From NCBI GenBank assembly GCA_029261355.1, contig JAJDBM010000058.1, positions 310,001 to 374,000 of the forward strand: a DNA stretch of 64,000 nt. Reading direction: 5' to 3'. The notes beneath the pieces were generated by a model. It was not told the DNA's origin and did not search any database. It worked only from the letters and a program-made list of their open reading frames with translations. This DNA comes from Nitrospirales bacterium (GTDB lineage: Bacteria; Nitrospirota; Nitrospiria; Nitrospirales; UBA8639). Of the stretch, positions 46,525 through 55,966 are shown one piece after another. The position numbers and the translations under genes are program-made. Each line of letters starts with the position of its first letter. Position 1 is the stretch's first letter.

Positions 46525-46694
46525 TGGGGGACACCTCCATGATTGAAAAATTCCGAGGTCACTCTACTGCTTTATCTTCATGTGTGTGAATACCATGTAT
46601 TTTTTGTCACCTTAAGGCAAATTATTGGTTAGTATAATAAAGTCTTCTGATCATGGTGGTTGAATCGATGGAGGCTTGAGTTATTAAAATTCTC

Positions 46695-46837
46695 TTGACA
46701 GTGTTTCATCAAGGTGATAAAAGTTTAAAGAACTTGAGGAGACAGTGTTGTCCCTTCGAGAAAAGAATTTTGAAAATTATATACGCAATGGACGACGGAG
46801 TCCTCACCCCAAAGAAGGGGCTGAGGGCTTTTTTTTT
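46695..46837 (+). ncRNA. Candidate leader or small RNA ending in an intrinsic terminator upstream of the porin gene
   Basis: A sigma-70-like -35 TTGACA at 46695 with a GATAAA box near 46716 would start a transcript near 46730. The RNA folds to an 11-bp hairpin (46733-46744 with 46749-46760), a short GGAC/GTCC hairpin (46790-46803), and a terminator: CCTCACCCC (46802-46810), GGGGCTGAGG (46817-46826), then nine T (46829-46837). The GGAC hairpin overlaps the terminator's first arm by two bases. No gene lies upstream on this strand. The porin begins 190 bases later, so this is either an attenuated leader of the nitrogen operon or an independent small RNA. Confidence 0.5.
46802..46837 (+). terminator. 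Orphan intrinsic terminator ahead of the porin gene
   Basis: GC-rich stem CCTCACCCC and GGGGCTGAGG with a six-base loop and one bulge, followed by nine T. The T-run is on the plus strand only; there is no plus-strand gene upstream for 2.5 kb. It therefore acts on a short RNA or on an attenuated leader. Confidence 0.85.
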
Positions 46838-47027
46838 GCCCATTTGATGTCAAGCCGTAACGATGAGTGTATTCCTCTTATTTTTTAAGTTATGCAATGT
46901 TGATACGGGTGGTTTTTATGGCGGCTTTATTTGTTTCAACGGTTCCGATGTCACATTCACGACAGGCCCGCAATTGAGGGGAGTCGTGAGACGCCTATCC
47001 ATTTCACCATCTACCTAAGGAGAAACA

Positions 47028-48278
47028 ATGCACGAAACATCATTTTCACATTCAATTCTAAAAAACAACAAGGCTCTTGTCTTCATCGTCTTTACCCTTT
47101 TGATCTTTCTCGGGATGACGACTCTTAGTGTTGCAGAAGACTCGACCTCAGACATTTTGAAGCGACTAGAAATTATTGAACAGTCAGCGGGTGAACAATC
47201 ATTAGCCAAGAAATTAGGCCTCTCATTTTATGGGTATGTGGCTGCCTCTTATACGCATAATTTTAATAATCCCAATTCACAAACCAATGCCCTCAGGATT
47301 TTTGATGGCGATGCCAACTCGTTTCGGCCCAACATGGCGCAAATCGTCGTTGAAAAAGTCGGGAAGGCCGATGGTACGATGGAAGATCGTGCTGGATTTC
47401 GCATTAAGTTAGACTTTGGTGAAGATGCGAAATTTACTGGCGGGAATACCGGTGCAGATGAAGTCGATTTTCAAGAAGCCTATGCACAGTATATTGCGCC
47501 TGTGGGAAGTGGCCTTGATCTCCGGCTTGGTCGGATGAACACGTTGATTGGGTATGAGGTCATTGAAAGTCCCTTCAATCCAAATTTTTCTCGCTCCTGG
47601 TTGTTTGGATTAGGTGAACCCTTTACCACAACCGGTGTTCGGGGTACGTATGCTTTTTCCGATAGCGTGACTCTTTCAGTTGGCGGAATTAATTCCTTTA
47701 CCGGAGCCCAAGCTGATTTCAACCGAAGTAAGTCGGTTGAAGCCTTACTGGGATTGACCCCGACCGATTGGTTAGGCGTTTCAATCTTCGGATTCTGGGG
47801 TCCTGAAGGCGGCGTGGGTGCTAAAGAATCCGATCGTGTGTTAGTCGGAGCCATCATCGATATTCAGGCAACCGAAAAAACCGAGTTTGTCGTAGAAGCC
47901 TATTATGCGAATCAAGCCAATGCGACGCCTGGTGGCAATGCACGCTGGAATGGAGTGGCGGGTTATGTGATTCACGATTTCACTGATCAATGGGGAGTTC
48001 GTCTTCGAGGTGAGATCTTTGAAGATGCCGCCGGGTTCCTTGGGTGTGGTGGTGCCGTGGGGGCAGCTGGAAATGCTAACACGTGTTTTGGTGGAGTGGC
48101 TCCGGCCTCTCAAACATTATGGGAAGGGACGTTTACGCTTCAGTATAAACCCGTGCCTTCACTTCTGACACGACTAGAATTTCGTTACGATAAATCGAAT
48201 AGAAATACATTTCAATTCGGCAACAGGTCTGCCAATCATCAGGAGACACTGGCTGCCGAGGTAGCATACCTCTTCTAA
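47028..48278 (+). CDS. Outer-membrane porin, BBP2 (OmpL-like) type
   Basis: 416 residues: a signal peptide (ending TLSVAEDS), a short coiled segment (ILKRLEIIEQSA), then a beta-barrel of alternating strands (LGLSFYGYVAASYTHNFNN, AGFRIKLDFGED, LDLRLGRMNTLIGYEVIESPFNPNFSRSW). The closing strand ends AEVAYLF with an aromatic last residue, the outer-membrane insertion signal. The family is the putative beta-barrel porin-2 group. AAGGAG lies before the ATG. It leads the Amt/PII/GlnA set by 29 bases, which suggests passage of ammonium or another small nitrogen compound across the outer membrane. Substrate not proven. Confidence 0.85.
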   Translation: MHETSFSHSILKNNKALVFIVFTLLIFLGMTTLSVAEDSTSDILKRLEIIEQSAGEQSLAKKLGLSFYGYVAASYTHNFNNPNSQTNALRIFDGDANSFRPNMAQIVVEKVGKADGTMEDRAGFRIKLDFGEDAKFTGGNTGADEVDFQEAYAQYIAPVGSGLDLRLGRMNTLIGYEVIESPFNPNFSRSWLFGLGEPFTTTGVRGTYAFSDSVTLSVGGINSFTGAQADFNRSKSVEALLGLTPTDWLGVSIFGFWGPEGGVGAKESDRVLVGAIIDIQATEKTEFVVEAYYANQANATPGGNARWNGVAGYVIHDFTDQWGVRLRGEIFEDAAGFLGCGGAVGAAGNANTCFGGVAPASQTLWEGTFTLQYKPVPSLLTRLEFRYDKSNRNTFQFGNRSANHQETLAAEVAYLF

Positions 48279-48307
48279 CCGCACGTCGAGGATAAAGGGA
48301 CAACATA

Positions 48308-49609
48308 ATGAGTGGCGATCAACAACATAAGATAGGTGTATCAATTTTTAGTTTTCTTGTAATGCTTGGATTATCAAGCACTTCTGCATATGCAGAGAGT
48401 AGTTCAGTCATCAATTCTGGAGATACCGCATGGGTGTTACTCTCCTCCGCTCTCGTTTTGGCGATGACCATTCCTGGCCTTGCGCTCTTTTATGGCGGAA
48501 TGGTTCGAAGTAAAAATATTTTGAGTACGATGATGCATAGCTTTATTGCCGTATGTACCGTCAGTGTGGCATGGGTGCTTTGGGGATATAGTTTGGCGTT
48601 TGGTCCAGACGTTGGCGGTGTGATCGGGAATTTAGATTGGGTGGGTCTGAAGGGTGTTGGTCCTGAACCAACTGAGGGTTCGACCATTCCTCATCTGGCG
48701 TTCATGGTCTTCCAGCTCATGTTCGCCAGCATTACGGTTGCTCTGATAAGCGGGGCTATTGCTGAACGGATGAACTTTGGTGCGTTTGTTCTTTTTTCCT
48801 TGTTATGGGTCACGTTCATCTATGCACCACTCGCTCATTGGGTGTGGGGCGGTGGATGGTTAGGTGGATTTGGGGAATTAGACTTTGCTGGTGGAACGGT
48901 GGTGCACATTAGTTCGGGTGTGGCTGCGTTAGCCTGTGCGCTGGTCCTTGGGAAGCGCCATGGCTATGGCCAAGAAAATATGTCACCTCATAATCTTCCA
49001 CTGACTGTGGTCGGTGCAAGTCTCTTGTGGGTGGGTTGGTTTGGATTTAATGCGGGGAGCGCCTTAGCTGCTGATGGTATTGCAGCCAGTGCGTTTGTGG
49101 CGACGCATGTGGCGACGGCTTCCGGGGCGTTGGCTTGGTTAGCTGTTGAATGGATCTACCGAGGGAAGCCAACGGTCTTAGGTGCAGCCAGTGGAGCCGT
49201 GTCGGGGCTTGTGGCGATTACTCCCGCGGCAGGGTTTGTCGGTCCAGTTTCTGCTATTCTCATCGGTCTTGGGGGCGGTGTGATTTGTTATCTTGGCGTA
49301 TTCTTGAAAAACAAGATGGGGTATGATGATGCCCTGGATGTGCTTGGCATTCATGGTATTGGAGGAACTTGGGGAGCTTTAGCCACAGGTCTCTTTGCAA
49401 GTGTGGGGGGGGGCACTGGTCTGTTTTTTGGGAACCCTGGACAATTGCTCATTCAAGCCATTGGTGTGTTTGCGACCTGGGTCTTTGCGTTTGTCGGGAC
49501 CTATATCATTCTGAAAGTTGTTGATGGGACTGTTGGCTTGCGTGTTTCCAAGGAGGATGAGGTTCTTGGGTTGGATCTGAGTCAGCATAGTGAACGAGCA
49601 TATGGATAA
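48308..49609 (+). CDS. amtB: Ammonium transporter, first copy
   Basis: 433 residues: a cleavable-type N-terminal segment (ending SAYAES), then eleven membrane helices of the Amt/Mep/Rh channel. Key segments are GLALFYGGMVRSKN, AHWVWGGGWLGG (with the acidic site after), GGTVVHISSG (first pore histidine) and GIHGIGGTWGA (second pore histidine), ending LSQHSERAYG. It brings ammonium across the inner membrane. A PII gene follows after 117 bases and a second Amt after that, so channel closure by PII is expected. It differs from the second copy at many positions and is not a recent duplicate. Confidence 0.96.
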   Translation: MSGDQQHKIGVSIFSFLVMLGLSSTSAYAESSSVINSGDTAWVLLSSALVLAMTIPGLALFYGGMVRSKNILSTMMHSFIAVCTVSVAWVLWGYSLAFGPDVGGVIGNLDWVGLKGVGPEPTEGSTIPHLAFMVFQLMFASITVALISGAIAERMNFGAFVLFSLLWVTFIYAPLAHWVWGGGWLGGFGELDFAGGTVVHISSGVAALACALVLGKRHGYGQENMSPHNLPLTVVGASLLWVGWFGFNAGSALAADGIAASAFVATHVATASGALAWLAVEWIYRGKPTVLGAASGAVSGLVAITPAAGFVGPVSAILIGLGGGVICYLGVFLKNKMGYDDALDVLGIHGIGGTWGALATGLFASVGGGTGLFFGNPGQLLIQAIGVFATWVFAFVGTYIILKVVDGTVGLRVSKEDEVLGLDLSQHSERAYG

Positions 49610-49660
49610 GATTTGCGTGATACATGATGTATGGAAAGTTGAATAAACAGAACCAGTTGA

Positions 49661-50065
<405 letters not shown>

Positions 50066-50125
50066 GGGCATCAAACATTATTCTGAAAGAGTTGCTTTAC
50101 GAATCTTTCACTGTGAGGTGATGCT

Positions 50126-51430
50126 GTGAATAGATGGCATATTGGCAGAATTGGCGTGATTGGGCTGATTAGTTTGTTCAGCTTCCACGCGACGTGTGCT
50201 TGGGCTGAAGAGGGCGGGGTTTTGAAAATTGATACAGGAGATACGGCGTGGATTCTCATGTCCTCTGCCTTGGTCTTATGCATGATGTTGCCGGGATTAG
50301 CCTTATTTTATGGAGGGTTGGTTCGAAGTCGGAATGTCCTTGGTACCATTATGCATACCGCAATTATTCTTTGCATGATTACTGTTGTTTGGATTGTGTG
50401 TGGATATAGTTTAGCCTTCGGACCGGATGTCGGAGGGGTTATTGGAAGTCTTGAGTGGGCTGGTCTGCAAGGGGTGGGTCTTACTCCGAGCCCAGATTAT
50501 GCGTCAACCATTCCTCATCAGTTATTCATGGTCTTTCAACTCATGTTTGCAGCTATCACGGTGGCACTCATTACTGGGAGCGTGGCCGAGCGTATGAAAT
50601 TTACCGCATTACTGTGGTTTGCCGTGCTGTGGTCACTTTTGATCTATTCTCCTTTGGCCCACTGGGTCTGGGGTGGTGGCTGGTTGGGACAACTCGGGGC
50701 GTTGGACTTCGCTGGTGGGGCAGTGGTGCATATTAGCTCAGGCATTGCGGCCTTGGTCTGTGCCGTCATGTTAGGACCGCGTCGCGGGTTTGGAACTGAG
50801 CCGATGCCTCCTCATAATTTGCCAATGACGGTGTTGGGGACAGGTCTCTTATGGTTTGGTTGGTTTGGCTTTAATGCCGGCAGTGCGTTAGGGGCGAATG
50901 AGGTTGCGATCGTTGCATTTGTTGCGACTCATGCCGCGGCTGCGGCAGGAGGAATTAGTTGGATGGTGGCTGAATGGCTGCATCGTGGGAAACCTACTGT
51001 GTTGGGTGTCGCAAGTGGTGTGATTGCTGGTCTTGCCACGATTACACCTGGGGCTGGCTTTATTGGTCCTTTATCAGCGCTAGGTATTGGTCTCGCAGCC
51101 GGAACTATTTGTTATGGTGCCGTTGTCTGGAAGGTGAAACTGGGGTACGATGATTCTCTTGATGTCGTTGGAATCCATGGAGTTGGAGGGTTTATGGGGA
51201 TTTTAGCGACTGGACTGCTTGCCTCGGTTGGGGCACAAGGTCTATTTTTTGGTAATCCCACTCAATTTGGGATTCAAATACTCTTAGCTGTGGTCACGTT
51301 AGTGTTTGCTCTTGTCGGGACCTACGTGATTTTAAAAGTGATTGATCTGACAATTGGTCTCCGTGTATCGTCACACGACGAAGAGGTTGGCTTAGACCTA
51401 AGCCAGCATAGCGAGCGAGCCTACTCGTAA
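50126..51430 (+). CDS. amtB: Ammonium transporter, second copy
   Basis: 434 residues, starting at GTG with GAGGTG nearby. A signal-like segment (ending CAWAEEGG) is followed by the same Amt hallmarks: GLALFYGGLVRSRN, AHWVWGGGWLGQ, GGAVVHISSG, GIHGVGGFMG, and the tail LSQHSERAYS. Many hydrophobic positions differ from the first copy, so the pair diverged long ago and may have different affinity or partners. It lies after glnB and 159 bases before glnA. PII control is expected for both. Confidence 0.95.
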   Translation: MNRWHIGRIGVIGLISLFSFHATCAWAEEGGVLKIDTGDTAWILMSSALVLCMMLPGLALFYGGLVRSRNVLGTIMHTAIILCMITVVWIVCGYSLAFGPDVGGVIGSLEWAGLQGVGLTPSPDYASTIPHQLFMVFQLMFAAITVALITGSVAERMKFTALLWFAVLWSLLIYSPLAHWVWGGGWLGQLGALDFAGGAVVHISSGIAALVCAVMLGPRRGFGTEPMPPHNLPMTVLGTGLLWFGWFGFNAGSALGANEVAIVAFVATHAAAAAGGISWMVAEWLHRGKPTVLGVASGVIAGLATITPGAGFIGPLSALGIGLAAGTICYGAVVWKVKLGYDDSLDVVGIHGVGGFMGILATGLLASVGAQGLFFGNPTQFGIQILLAVVTLVFALVGTYVILKVIDLTIGLRVSSHDEEVGLDLSQHSERAYS

Positions 51431-51589
51431 GAGGGAATGTGACGAGAGGGAGACGGATATCGAATGAGCTATTTAACATCCTTCTTTGCTGACCTCTTAG
51501 AGCAACGACTACATTATCTGTTCAGCGTGTCTGATATTTTTGTAATCAATTCAAGCTTTTATAAACAATTCTCCTGAAGGAGGTAGCAC

Positions 51590-52999
51590 ATGACCCCGCG
51601 TGAGGTATTGGATTTTGCCAAAAAGAACAAAGTGGAGATGGTCGATTTAAAATTTGTAGACTTATTAGGAACTTGGCAGCATTTCTCTGTTCCAACTTCT
51701 GAGCTGACCCTTGATCTATTTAAAGAAGGCTCAGGGTTTGATGGCTCATCAATTCGTGGATGGAAAGCCATTCAAAACAGCGATATGTTGATGGTGCCCG
51801 ACCCGAATACGGCTCGTTTAGATCCATTTACTGAGATTCCAACGCTCACCATGATTGGGAACGTGGAAGAGCCCATCACGCGGCAAGGCTATAATAGAGA
51901 TCCCCGTTACATTGCACAAAAAGCTGAGAAATACCTCAAGAGCACCAAAATTGGTGATACCTCATACTGGGGGCCAGAAGCTGAATTTTTTATTTTTGAT
52001 CATGTGAGTTTCGATCAAAACGCACATTCTGGATTTTATTTTGTTGATTCCGATGAGGGTATCTGGAATTCTGGTGATGAGGGCAATAACCTTGGTTCAC
52101 GTCCTCGGCACAAAGAAGGATATTTCCCTGTTGCCCCTGTTGACTCACAACAAGACATTCGTTCAGAAATGGTACGTGAGATGGAGAAGGTTGGGATATG
52201 GGTTGAAAAGCACCATCATGAAGTAGCGACTGGTGGACAGGCTGAAATCGATCTTCGTTTCGATACCTTGGTTAGTATGGCTGATAAAATGATGATGTAT
52301 AAATATATCGTCAAGAATGTGGCGCGTCGTCATGGCAAAACAGCGACCTTCATGCCGAAACCCGTGTTTGGTGATAATGGGACAGGCATGCATACGCACC
52401 AAAGTATTTGGAAAGATAAGAAACCATCCTTTGCTGGAAAAGACTATGCCGGCGTATCACAGCAATGTCTCTATTATATTGGTGGGATATTAAAGCATGC
52501 GAAGGCCCTGGCTGCCTTTACCAATCCATCAACCAATTCGTATAAACGACTGACGCCGGGCTTTGAAGCTCCGACCCTTCTGGCGTATTCGAGCCGAAAT
52601 CGATCTGCTGGTATTCGTATTCCGATGTATTCTCCAAGTCCAAAGGCCAAACGGATTGAAGTCCGATTTCCTGACCCTTCAAGCAACATGTACTTAGCAT
52701 TTAGCGCCATGTTGATGGCTGGGCTTGATGGTATTCAGAATAAAATTCATCCAGGTGAACCGATGGATAAGAATCTGTATGACCTGGATCCTGAAGAAGC
52801 GGGGAACATTCCTACACTTCCAGAAAGTTTAGAAGAGTCACTCAATTGTCTTGAAGATGACCATGAATTCTTGCTCAAGGGCGGTGTCTTTAGTGAAGAC
52901 ATTGTTGAAGCCTGGATTGGGTATAAACGAGAGAATGAAGTGGCACCGATGAAAGTTCGACCTCATCCTCACGAATTTTCACTCTACTATGATGTGTAG
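51590..52999 (+). CDS. glnA: Type I glutamine synthetase
   Basis: 469 residues, the standard length of GSI-beta. It makes glutamine from glutamate, ammonium and ATP as a dodecamer. Seen: [17 protein letters not shown] near the N terminus, [17 protein letters not shown]-type helix region with [27 protein letters not shown] (active-site histidine), [13 protein letters not shown] and the adenylylation tyrosine in [10 protein letters not shown]. Presence of that tyrosine predicts control by adenylylation (GlnE/PII). AAGGAGG lies before the ATG. It ends the nitrogen block and is followed by a strong terminator. Confidence 0.97.
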   Translation: MTPREVLDFAKKNKVEMVDLKFVDLLGTWQHFSVPTSELTLDLFKEGSGFDGSSIRGWKAIQNSDMLMVPDPNTARLDPFTEIPTLTMIGNVEEPITRQGYNRDPRYIAQKAEKYLKSTKIGDTSYWGPEAEFFIFDHVSFDQNAHSGFYFVDSDEGIWNSGDEGNNLGSRPRHKEGYFPVAPVDSQQDIRSEMVREMEKVGIWVEKHHHEVATGGQAEIDLRFDTLVSMADKMMMYKYIVKNVARRHGKTATFMPKPVFGDNGTGMHTHQSIWKDKKPSFAGKDYAGVSQQCLYYIGGILKHAKALAAFTNPSTNSYKRLTPGFEAPTLLAYSSRNRSAGIRIPMYSPSPKAKRIEVRFPDPSSNMYLAFSAMLMAGLDGIQNKIHPGEPMDKNLYDLDPEEAGNIPTLPESLEESLNCLEDDHEFLLKGGVFSEDIVEAWIGYKRENEVAPMKVRPHPHEFSLYYDV

Positions 53000-53035
53000 T
53001 CGATAGGACGAGAATTAGTCCATCTCGATTGGTTT

Positions 53036-53080
53036 AAAAATCGCCCATCTTCTGTGAAGGTGGGCGATTTTTCTTTTTCT
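53036..53080 (+). terminator. Intrinsic terminator after glnA
   Basis: A 16-bp stem (AAAAATCGCCCATCTT with AAGGTGGGCGATTTTT, one G-T pair) and a 5-base loop (53052-53056), followed by CTTTTTCT. It closes the nitrogen operon 36 bases after the glnA stop. Confidence 0.9.
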
Positions 53081-53425
53081 ATCTGGTAGGGGACATGATA
53101 GATGAAGTGCAGGTTGTGGAGTAGGGGCATTCACTTGTATTCAGGATACTGGGAAGCTCTCCTCATCCTGGCCTATTCACTTGCTCATTATTGATACTGA
53201 TTCGGTTAGCCGTCATGAGTCTCTCGGCTATATTGGCTTGGTAGTGGCTGTTCAGTGGAGGGAATCTCTACGAGTCGGACGCAGGTTCAATGATTTTTCG
53301 TTGGATATCTATACAAGAGGAAGGTAATCTGTTGTCTAATCATACAGGGATGCAGAAATTTTCCTATTCATTGAGGAAGCACGTGAAGTGGGAGGAATTT
53401 GTAACTTTGTAGTTGGATCTTTCAT

Positions 53426-53507
53426 TCACCAAGTGAATGTTAACTGTTGAAGCCGGCCGGCTGATTTCGCATGTTGTTCAGGTAATAATTTCCACATTTA
53501 CATCCAC
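53426..53507 (-). pseudogene. Remnant of a PIN-domain (VapC/FitB-type) toxin gene
   Basis: Only the 5' end survives. Reading the minus strand from the GTG at 53507 gives VDVNV, then a frameshift, then KLLPEQHAKSAGRL, matching the usual toxin opening of a VxDxNVALKWLxPExH type. A stop follows at 53426 and no catalytic body remains. It overlaps the end of the antitoxin relic just upstream, the normal order in these pairs. The reading is manual and short. Confidence 0.55.
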
Positions 53508-53748
53508 GAATTGAGTGATTTGTTGCGGTCTTCTCGAATGAGAGTTGCGCTATCACTAAATGTCCTATTCGATTGTTATAAGCGTTTTCGGTATCCCTTG
53601 ATGCGTTTCCAGGACTCTTCATTATTTGCCAGAGCCCCTTCAAGGATTGTTTTTACTTCTGATAGAAGCGAGCGATCATGTTTTTTCGCTTGTATTTTAG
53701 GCGTTCTATGACATTATCCTTAAGTTGCCTCACGAGAATCTGAGCCAT
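53498..53748 (-). pseudogene. Frameshifted FitA/VapB-type ribbon-helix-helix antitoxin gene
   Basis: An ATG at 53748 with AAGGAG upstream opens MAQILVRQLKDNVIERLKYK, the family's ribbon-helix-helix start. One base has been lost near 53690; in the next frame the protein continues KKHDRSLLSEVKTILEGAL and ESWKRIKGYRKRL, then hits a TAA near 53580 and goes on in frame as DSATLIREDRNK, the typical C-terminal toxin-binding end. So the gene has at least one frameshift and one nonsense change and cannot make a full antitoxin. It would have been about 80 residues. The PIN-toxin relic follows directly. Confidence 0.7.
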
Positions 53749-53963
53749 GTGTTTCTCCTTTTCTGCGAGCCAGTATAAGTGATTTCAAATTGATATCATT
53801 GAGCTAGAGCGGTGAGCCGTTATTTGTCTTAAGGATGAAGATCTATGGGGGGAGAATTACTCTATAACCTATTCAGTTATACCGAATTGGCTTCATGTGA
53901 AGCATTTGATACTGCGCTGAAAGTCAGAATGGTAAGGTTGGCACTTATTTAGATTCGCCATAC

Positions 53964-54917
53964 TTATCGAAAGGCACCTTTTTTGTAGAGTGTCCAGAAT
54001 ACAGTGGGACTCGCGAGAAGAGGATGCTGCTGTTGCCACGGTGTGAGTTGGATGCTGACGCCAGAATGCCGTTCAATTTTCCAGAGAATGTAATCAACGC
54101 CTCCGTCGAAGGTAAAGAGTCCTTTGATTAATCGAAGGATAGATAACACTTTTCCTTGCAGGCGTCGTATCACCCATGTCACTTGACTGAGGACGCGTTT
54201 CAGTGAATCATGCTGAGTCGTATACCGTTGGGGAAGATTGGGCTCAGTCCTAATAATTGGGACTGATAATTCTGATAGCGCGATGTCTCCCGTTTGTTGG
54301 TAGTAGTCAGGTGAGGCGTGAATGAGTTGGGCGATACGCCCTGATCGTTCTGTTCGTAATTCAGCTTGATAGGTGAGAGACAGGCCAGTTTGCCACATTT
54401 CAAGGGCATTGAATGTGGTTGGAGTACGATGGATGGCGCGAGTGACGAATGTCATGATGGCTCGAGCGAGCGCGTTATGGATTTTTTTTTGTATCGTTGG
54501 TGTGGCCACAAATAAGACTTTGACCGGCTGTGCAAAGCGCGCCCAGAAATATGAATGAAACCAGCCTATGGATGTGCTTCGTTTAAAATCTTTAAGGGAT
54601 ATCACCGCATATTTCGATCGTATTATTTGATTCTTGTAGGGTACCTCAATGTAGAAGACATTAGGGGGAAGTAATGCATTGGTGAAGGCTAAGAATCTAT
54701 TGGGGTAGATGGGGGAATAGCGATCGACGACGACATAGAGATCCACGACTCCTTCAAGGACTGAATCGGATCGTAAGCAGGAGCCGTAATATAAAATGGC
54801 TTGAATGTTCTGTGGATAGAGGCGTAAGAGTGTTTCACAGAGTTTATGAATGGCATCGGGGACTTCGTCTCCATCGAGGTGATGCGTGAGAGCGAGAAGT
54901 GCTGGAGATAGTGACAC
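53964..54917 (-). CDS. TAM41-like protein, putative CDP-diacylglycerol synthase
   Basis: 317 residues from the GTG at 54917, chosen because GAGGA lies eight bases upstream and it starts just after the previous stop; the ATG at 55010 would overlap the preceding gene by 83 bases. The segment YGSCLRSDS (Gly45-Ser46), VVDLYVVVDRY (Asp59), VFYIEVPYKNQIIRSKYAVISLKDFKR and FWARFAQPVKVLFV follow, in order, the signature blocks of TAM41/Mmp37, the mitochondrial enzyme making CDP-diacylglycerol from CTP and phosphatidic acid. The second catalytic acid is not obvious. The upstream neighbours, diacylglycerol kinase-like and CDP-alcohol transferase, fit this pathway step exactly. Assignment by manual motif comparison. 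Confidence 0.62.
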   Translation of the reverse strand: MSLSPALLALTHHLDGDEVPDAIHKLCETLLRLYPQNIQAILYYGSCLRSDSVLEGVVDLYVVVDRYSPIYPNRFLAFTNALLPPNVFYIEVPYKNQIIRSKYAVISLKDFKRSTSIGWFHSYFWARFAQPVKVLFVATPTIQKKIHNALARAIMTFVTRAIHRTPTTFNALEMWQTGLSLTYQAELRTERSGRIAQLIHASPDYYQQTGDIALSELSVPIIRTEPNLPQRYTTQHDSLKRVLSQVTWVIRRLQGKVLSILRLIKGLFTFDGGVDYILWKIERHSGVSIQLTPWQQQHPLLASPTVFWTLYKKGAFR

Positions 54918-54927
54918 TCGATATTCC

Positions 54928-55899
54928 TCAATACTGTAGAAATGAAATTTTCCCGCCGTCAGTGATCGTGACGGGTCCTTGTTGCGGATCGGGGTGGTAC
55001 CCTTCTCCATCTATGGTAAAGCCATCTTGGAGGTGGAGTTCGACTTTTTTTACATTTTGACTGACATACCCGTGCTCAGGTGTTCCTAATTGATGAGGTT
55101 TTCCAAATAGGAGAGTGGGCAACGTCCGCAGTAGATGTGTGGGTTTGCTTTTCACGGCTGTGTAATGCAGCGGATGGGCCGCAGTTCCCCAGTACGGGCG
55201 GAGTCCGAGAAATAGCCGATCTAATGTCGTTATCAGCACTGTTAAGAATTCGGCACTGGTTGATGTCTGATCGTCCAGGCGCACGGTCATGTGGATAGGG
55301 GAGATTTGACTGTTCCGAGAAGAGAGCAGAGAGCAGAGAAAGCGAACGATAATGAGTGTGGCTCCCACTTCTCCTAGTCGTCCTACTGATTGTTTTGTTC
55401 TCCATCCAACCTGTGCTCCTTGATAAATGGCACCGGCACCAAAAAACATTCCGTAGATCGGATGTTCATCCGGGACACGCTGCACCGCAAAGACATGTCG
55501 TTGATGAATCGTGGGGGCTTGGCTTTTGCCTTCTGCCCATTCGATCAATTTTTGCAGTGATGCGGTCCGATTCCCTTTGAGTCCGACATCGCCTGCGATT
55601 AAATTGGATGTGCCTGACGGTAGGATGGCCAACAACGGAAGCGTGGTAAAGGGGTGATGATGGAATACTGTCGTCAGTGCGGCTTGCACGGTTCCATCTC
55701 CGCCATTAATCACTAACACGGTAATGTGCTGTTGTGCCAACAAGGCGATTGCTTCTTGAATATCTGTTGGGCTTTGTGCTTCGTAGTGGGTAATCGTTGG
55801 GTATTTTTTTAGGAACTGTTTAATTGAAGGAAAGTCTTTTTTGTTCCGCCCACTCAGTGGGTTGGATATGATTCCCACGTGATGTGTTGGTTCAGGCAA
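54928..55899 (-). CDS. Diacylglycerol kinase-type lipid kinase family protein
   Basis: 323 residues. The catalytic domain shows SNPLSG near the N terminus, the nucleotide loop INGGDGTVQAAL (about 64-74) and LPSGTSN (about 93-99), the canonical DAGK/YegS/LCB5 set; the C-terminal half is the beta-sandwich ending near the metal-site GEGYHPDP. It should phosphorylate diacylglycerol (or a related lipid alcohol) to give phosphatidic acid. It lies between the CDP-alcohol transferase gene (67 bases upstream) and the TAM41-like gene (10 bases downstream), a neat match to a phospholipid branch. Precise lipid substrate uncertain. Confidence 0.88.
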   Translation of the reverse strand: MPEPTHHVGIISNPLSGRNKKDFPSIKQFLKKYPTITHYEAQSPTDIQEAIALLAQQHITVLVINGGDGTVQAALTTVFHHHPFTTLPLLAILPSGTSNLIAGDVGLKGNRTASLQKLIEWAEGKSQAPTIHQRHVFAVQRVPDEHPIYGMFFGAGAIYQGAQVGWRTKQSVGRLGEVGATLIIVRFLCSLLSSRNSQISPIHMTVRLDDQTSTSAEFLTVLITTLDRLFLGLRPYWGTAAHPLHYTAVKSKPTHLLRTLPTLLFGKPHQLGTPEHGYVSQNVKKVELHLQDGFTIDGEGYHPDPQQGPVTITDGGKISFLQY

Positions 55900-55966
55900 G
55901 AGTGGTCGTGTCCTCTGTCACAGGAGAATAGATAATATGTTGGTCTGTGATTAGATGATAACAGAG

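Noticed and set aside
46604-46638. TTGTCA and TATAAT boxes as a promoter upstream of the orphan terminator
   Set aside because: Spacer of 23 bases is too long for a sigma-70 promoter; the TTGACA at 46695 with a GATAAA box is a better candidate.
53290-53412. 40-codon plus-strand frame between glnA and the toxin-antitoxin relic
   Set aside because: Too short, no clear ribosome site and no features of a known peptide.
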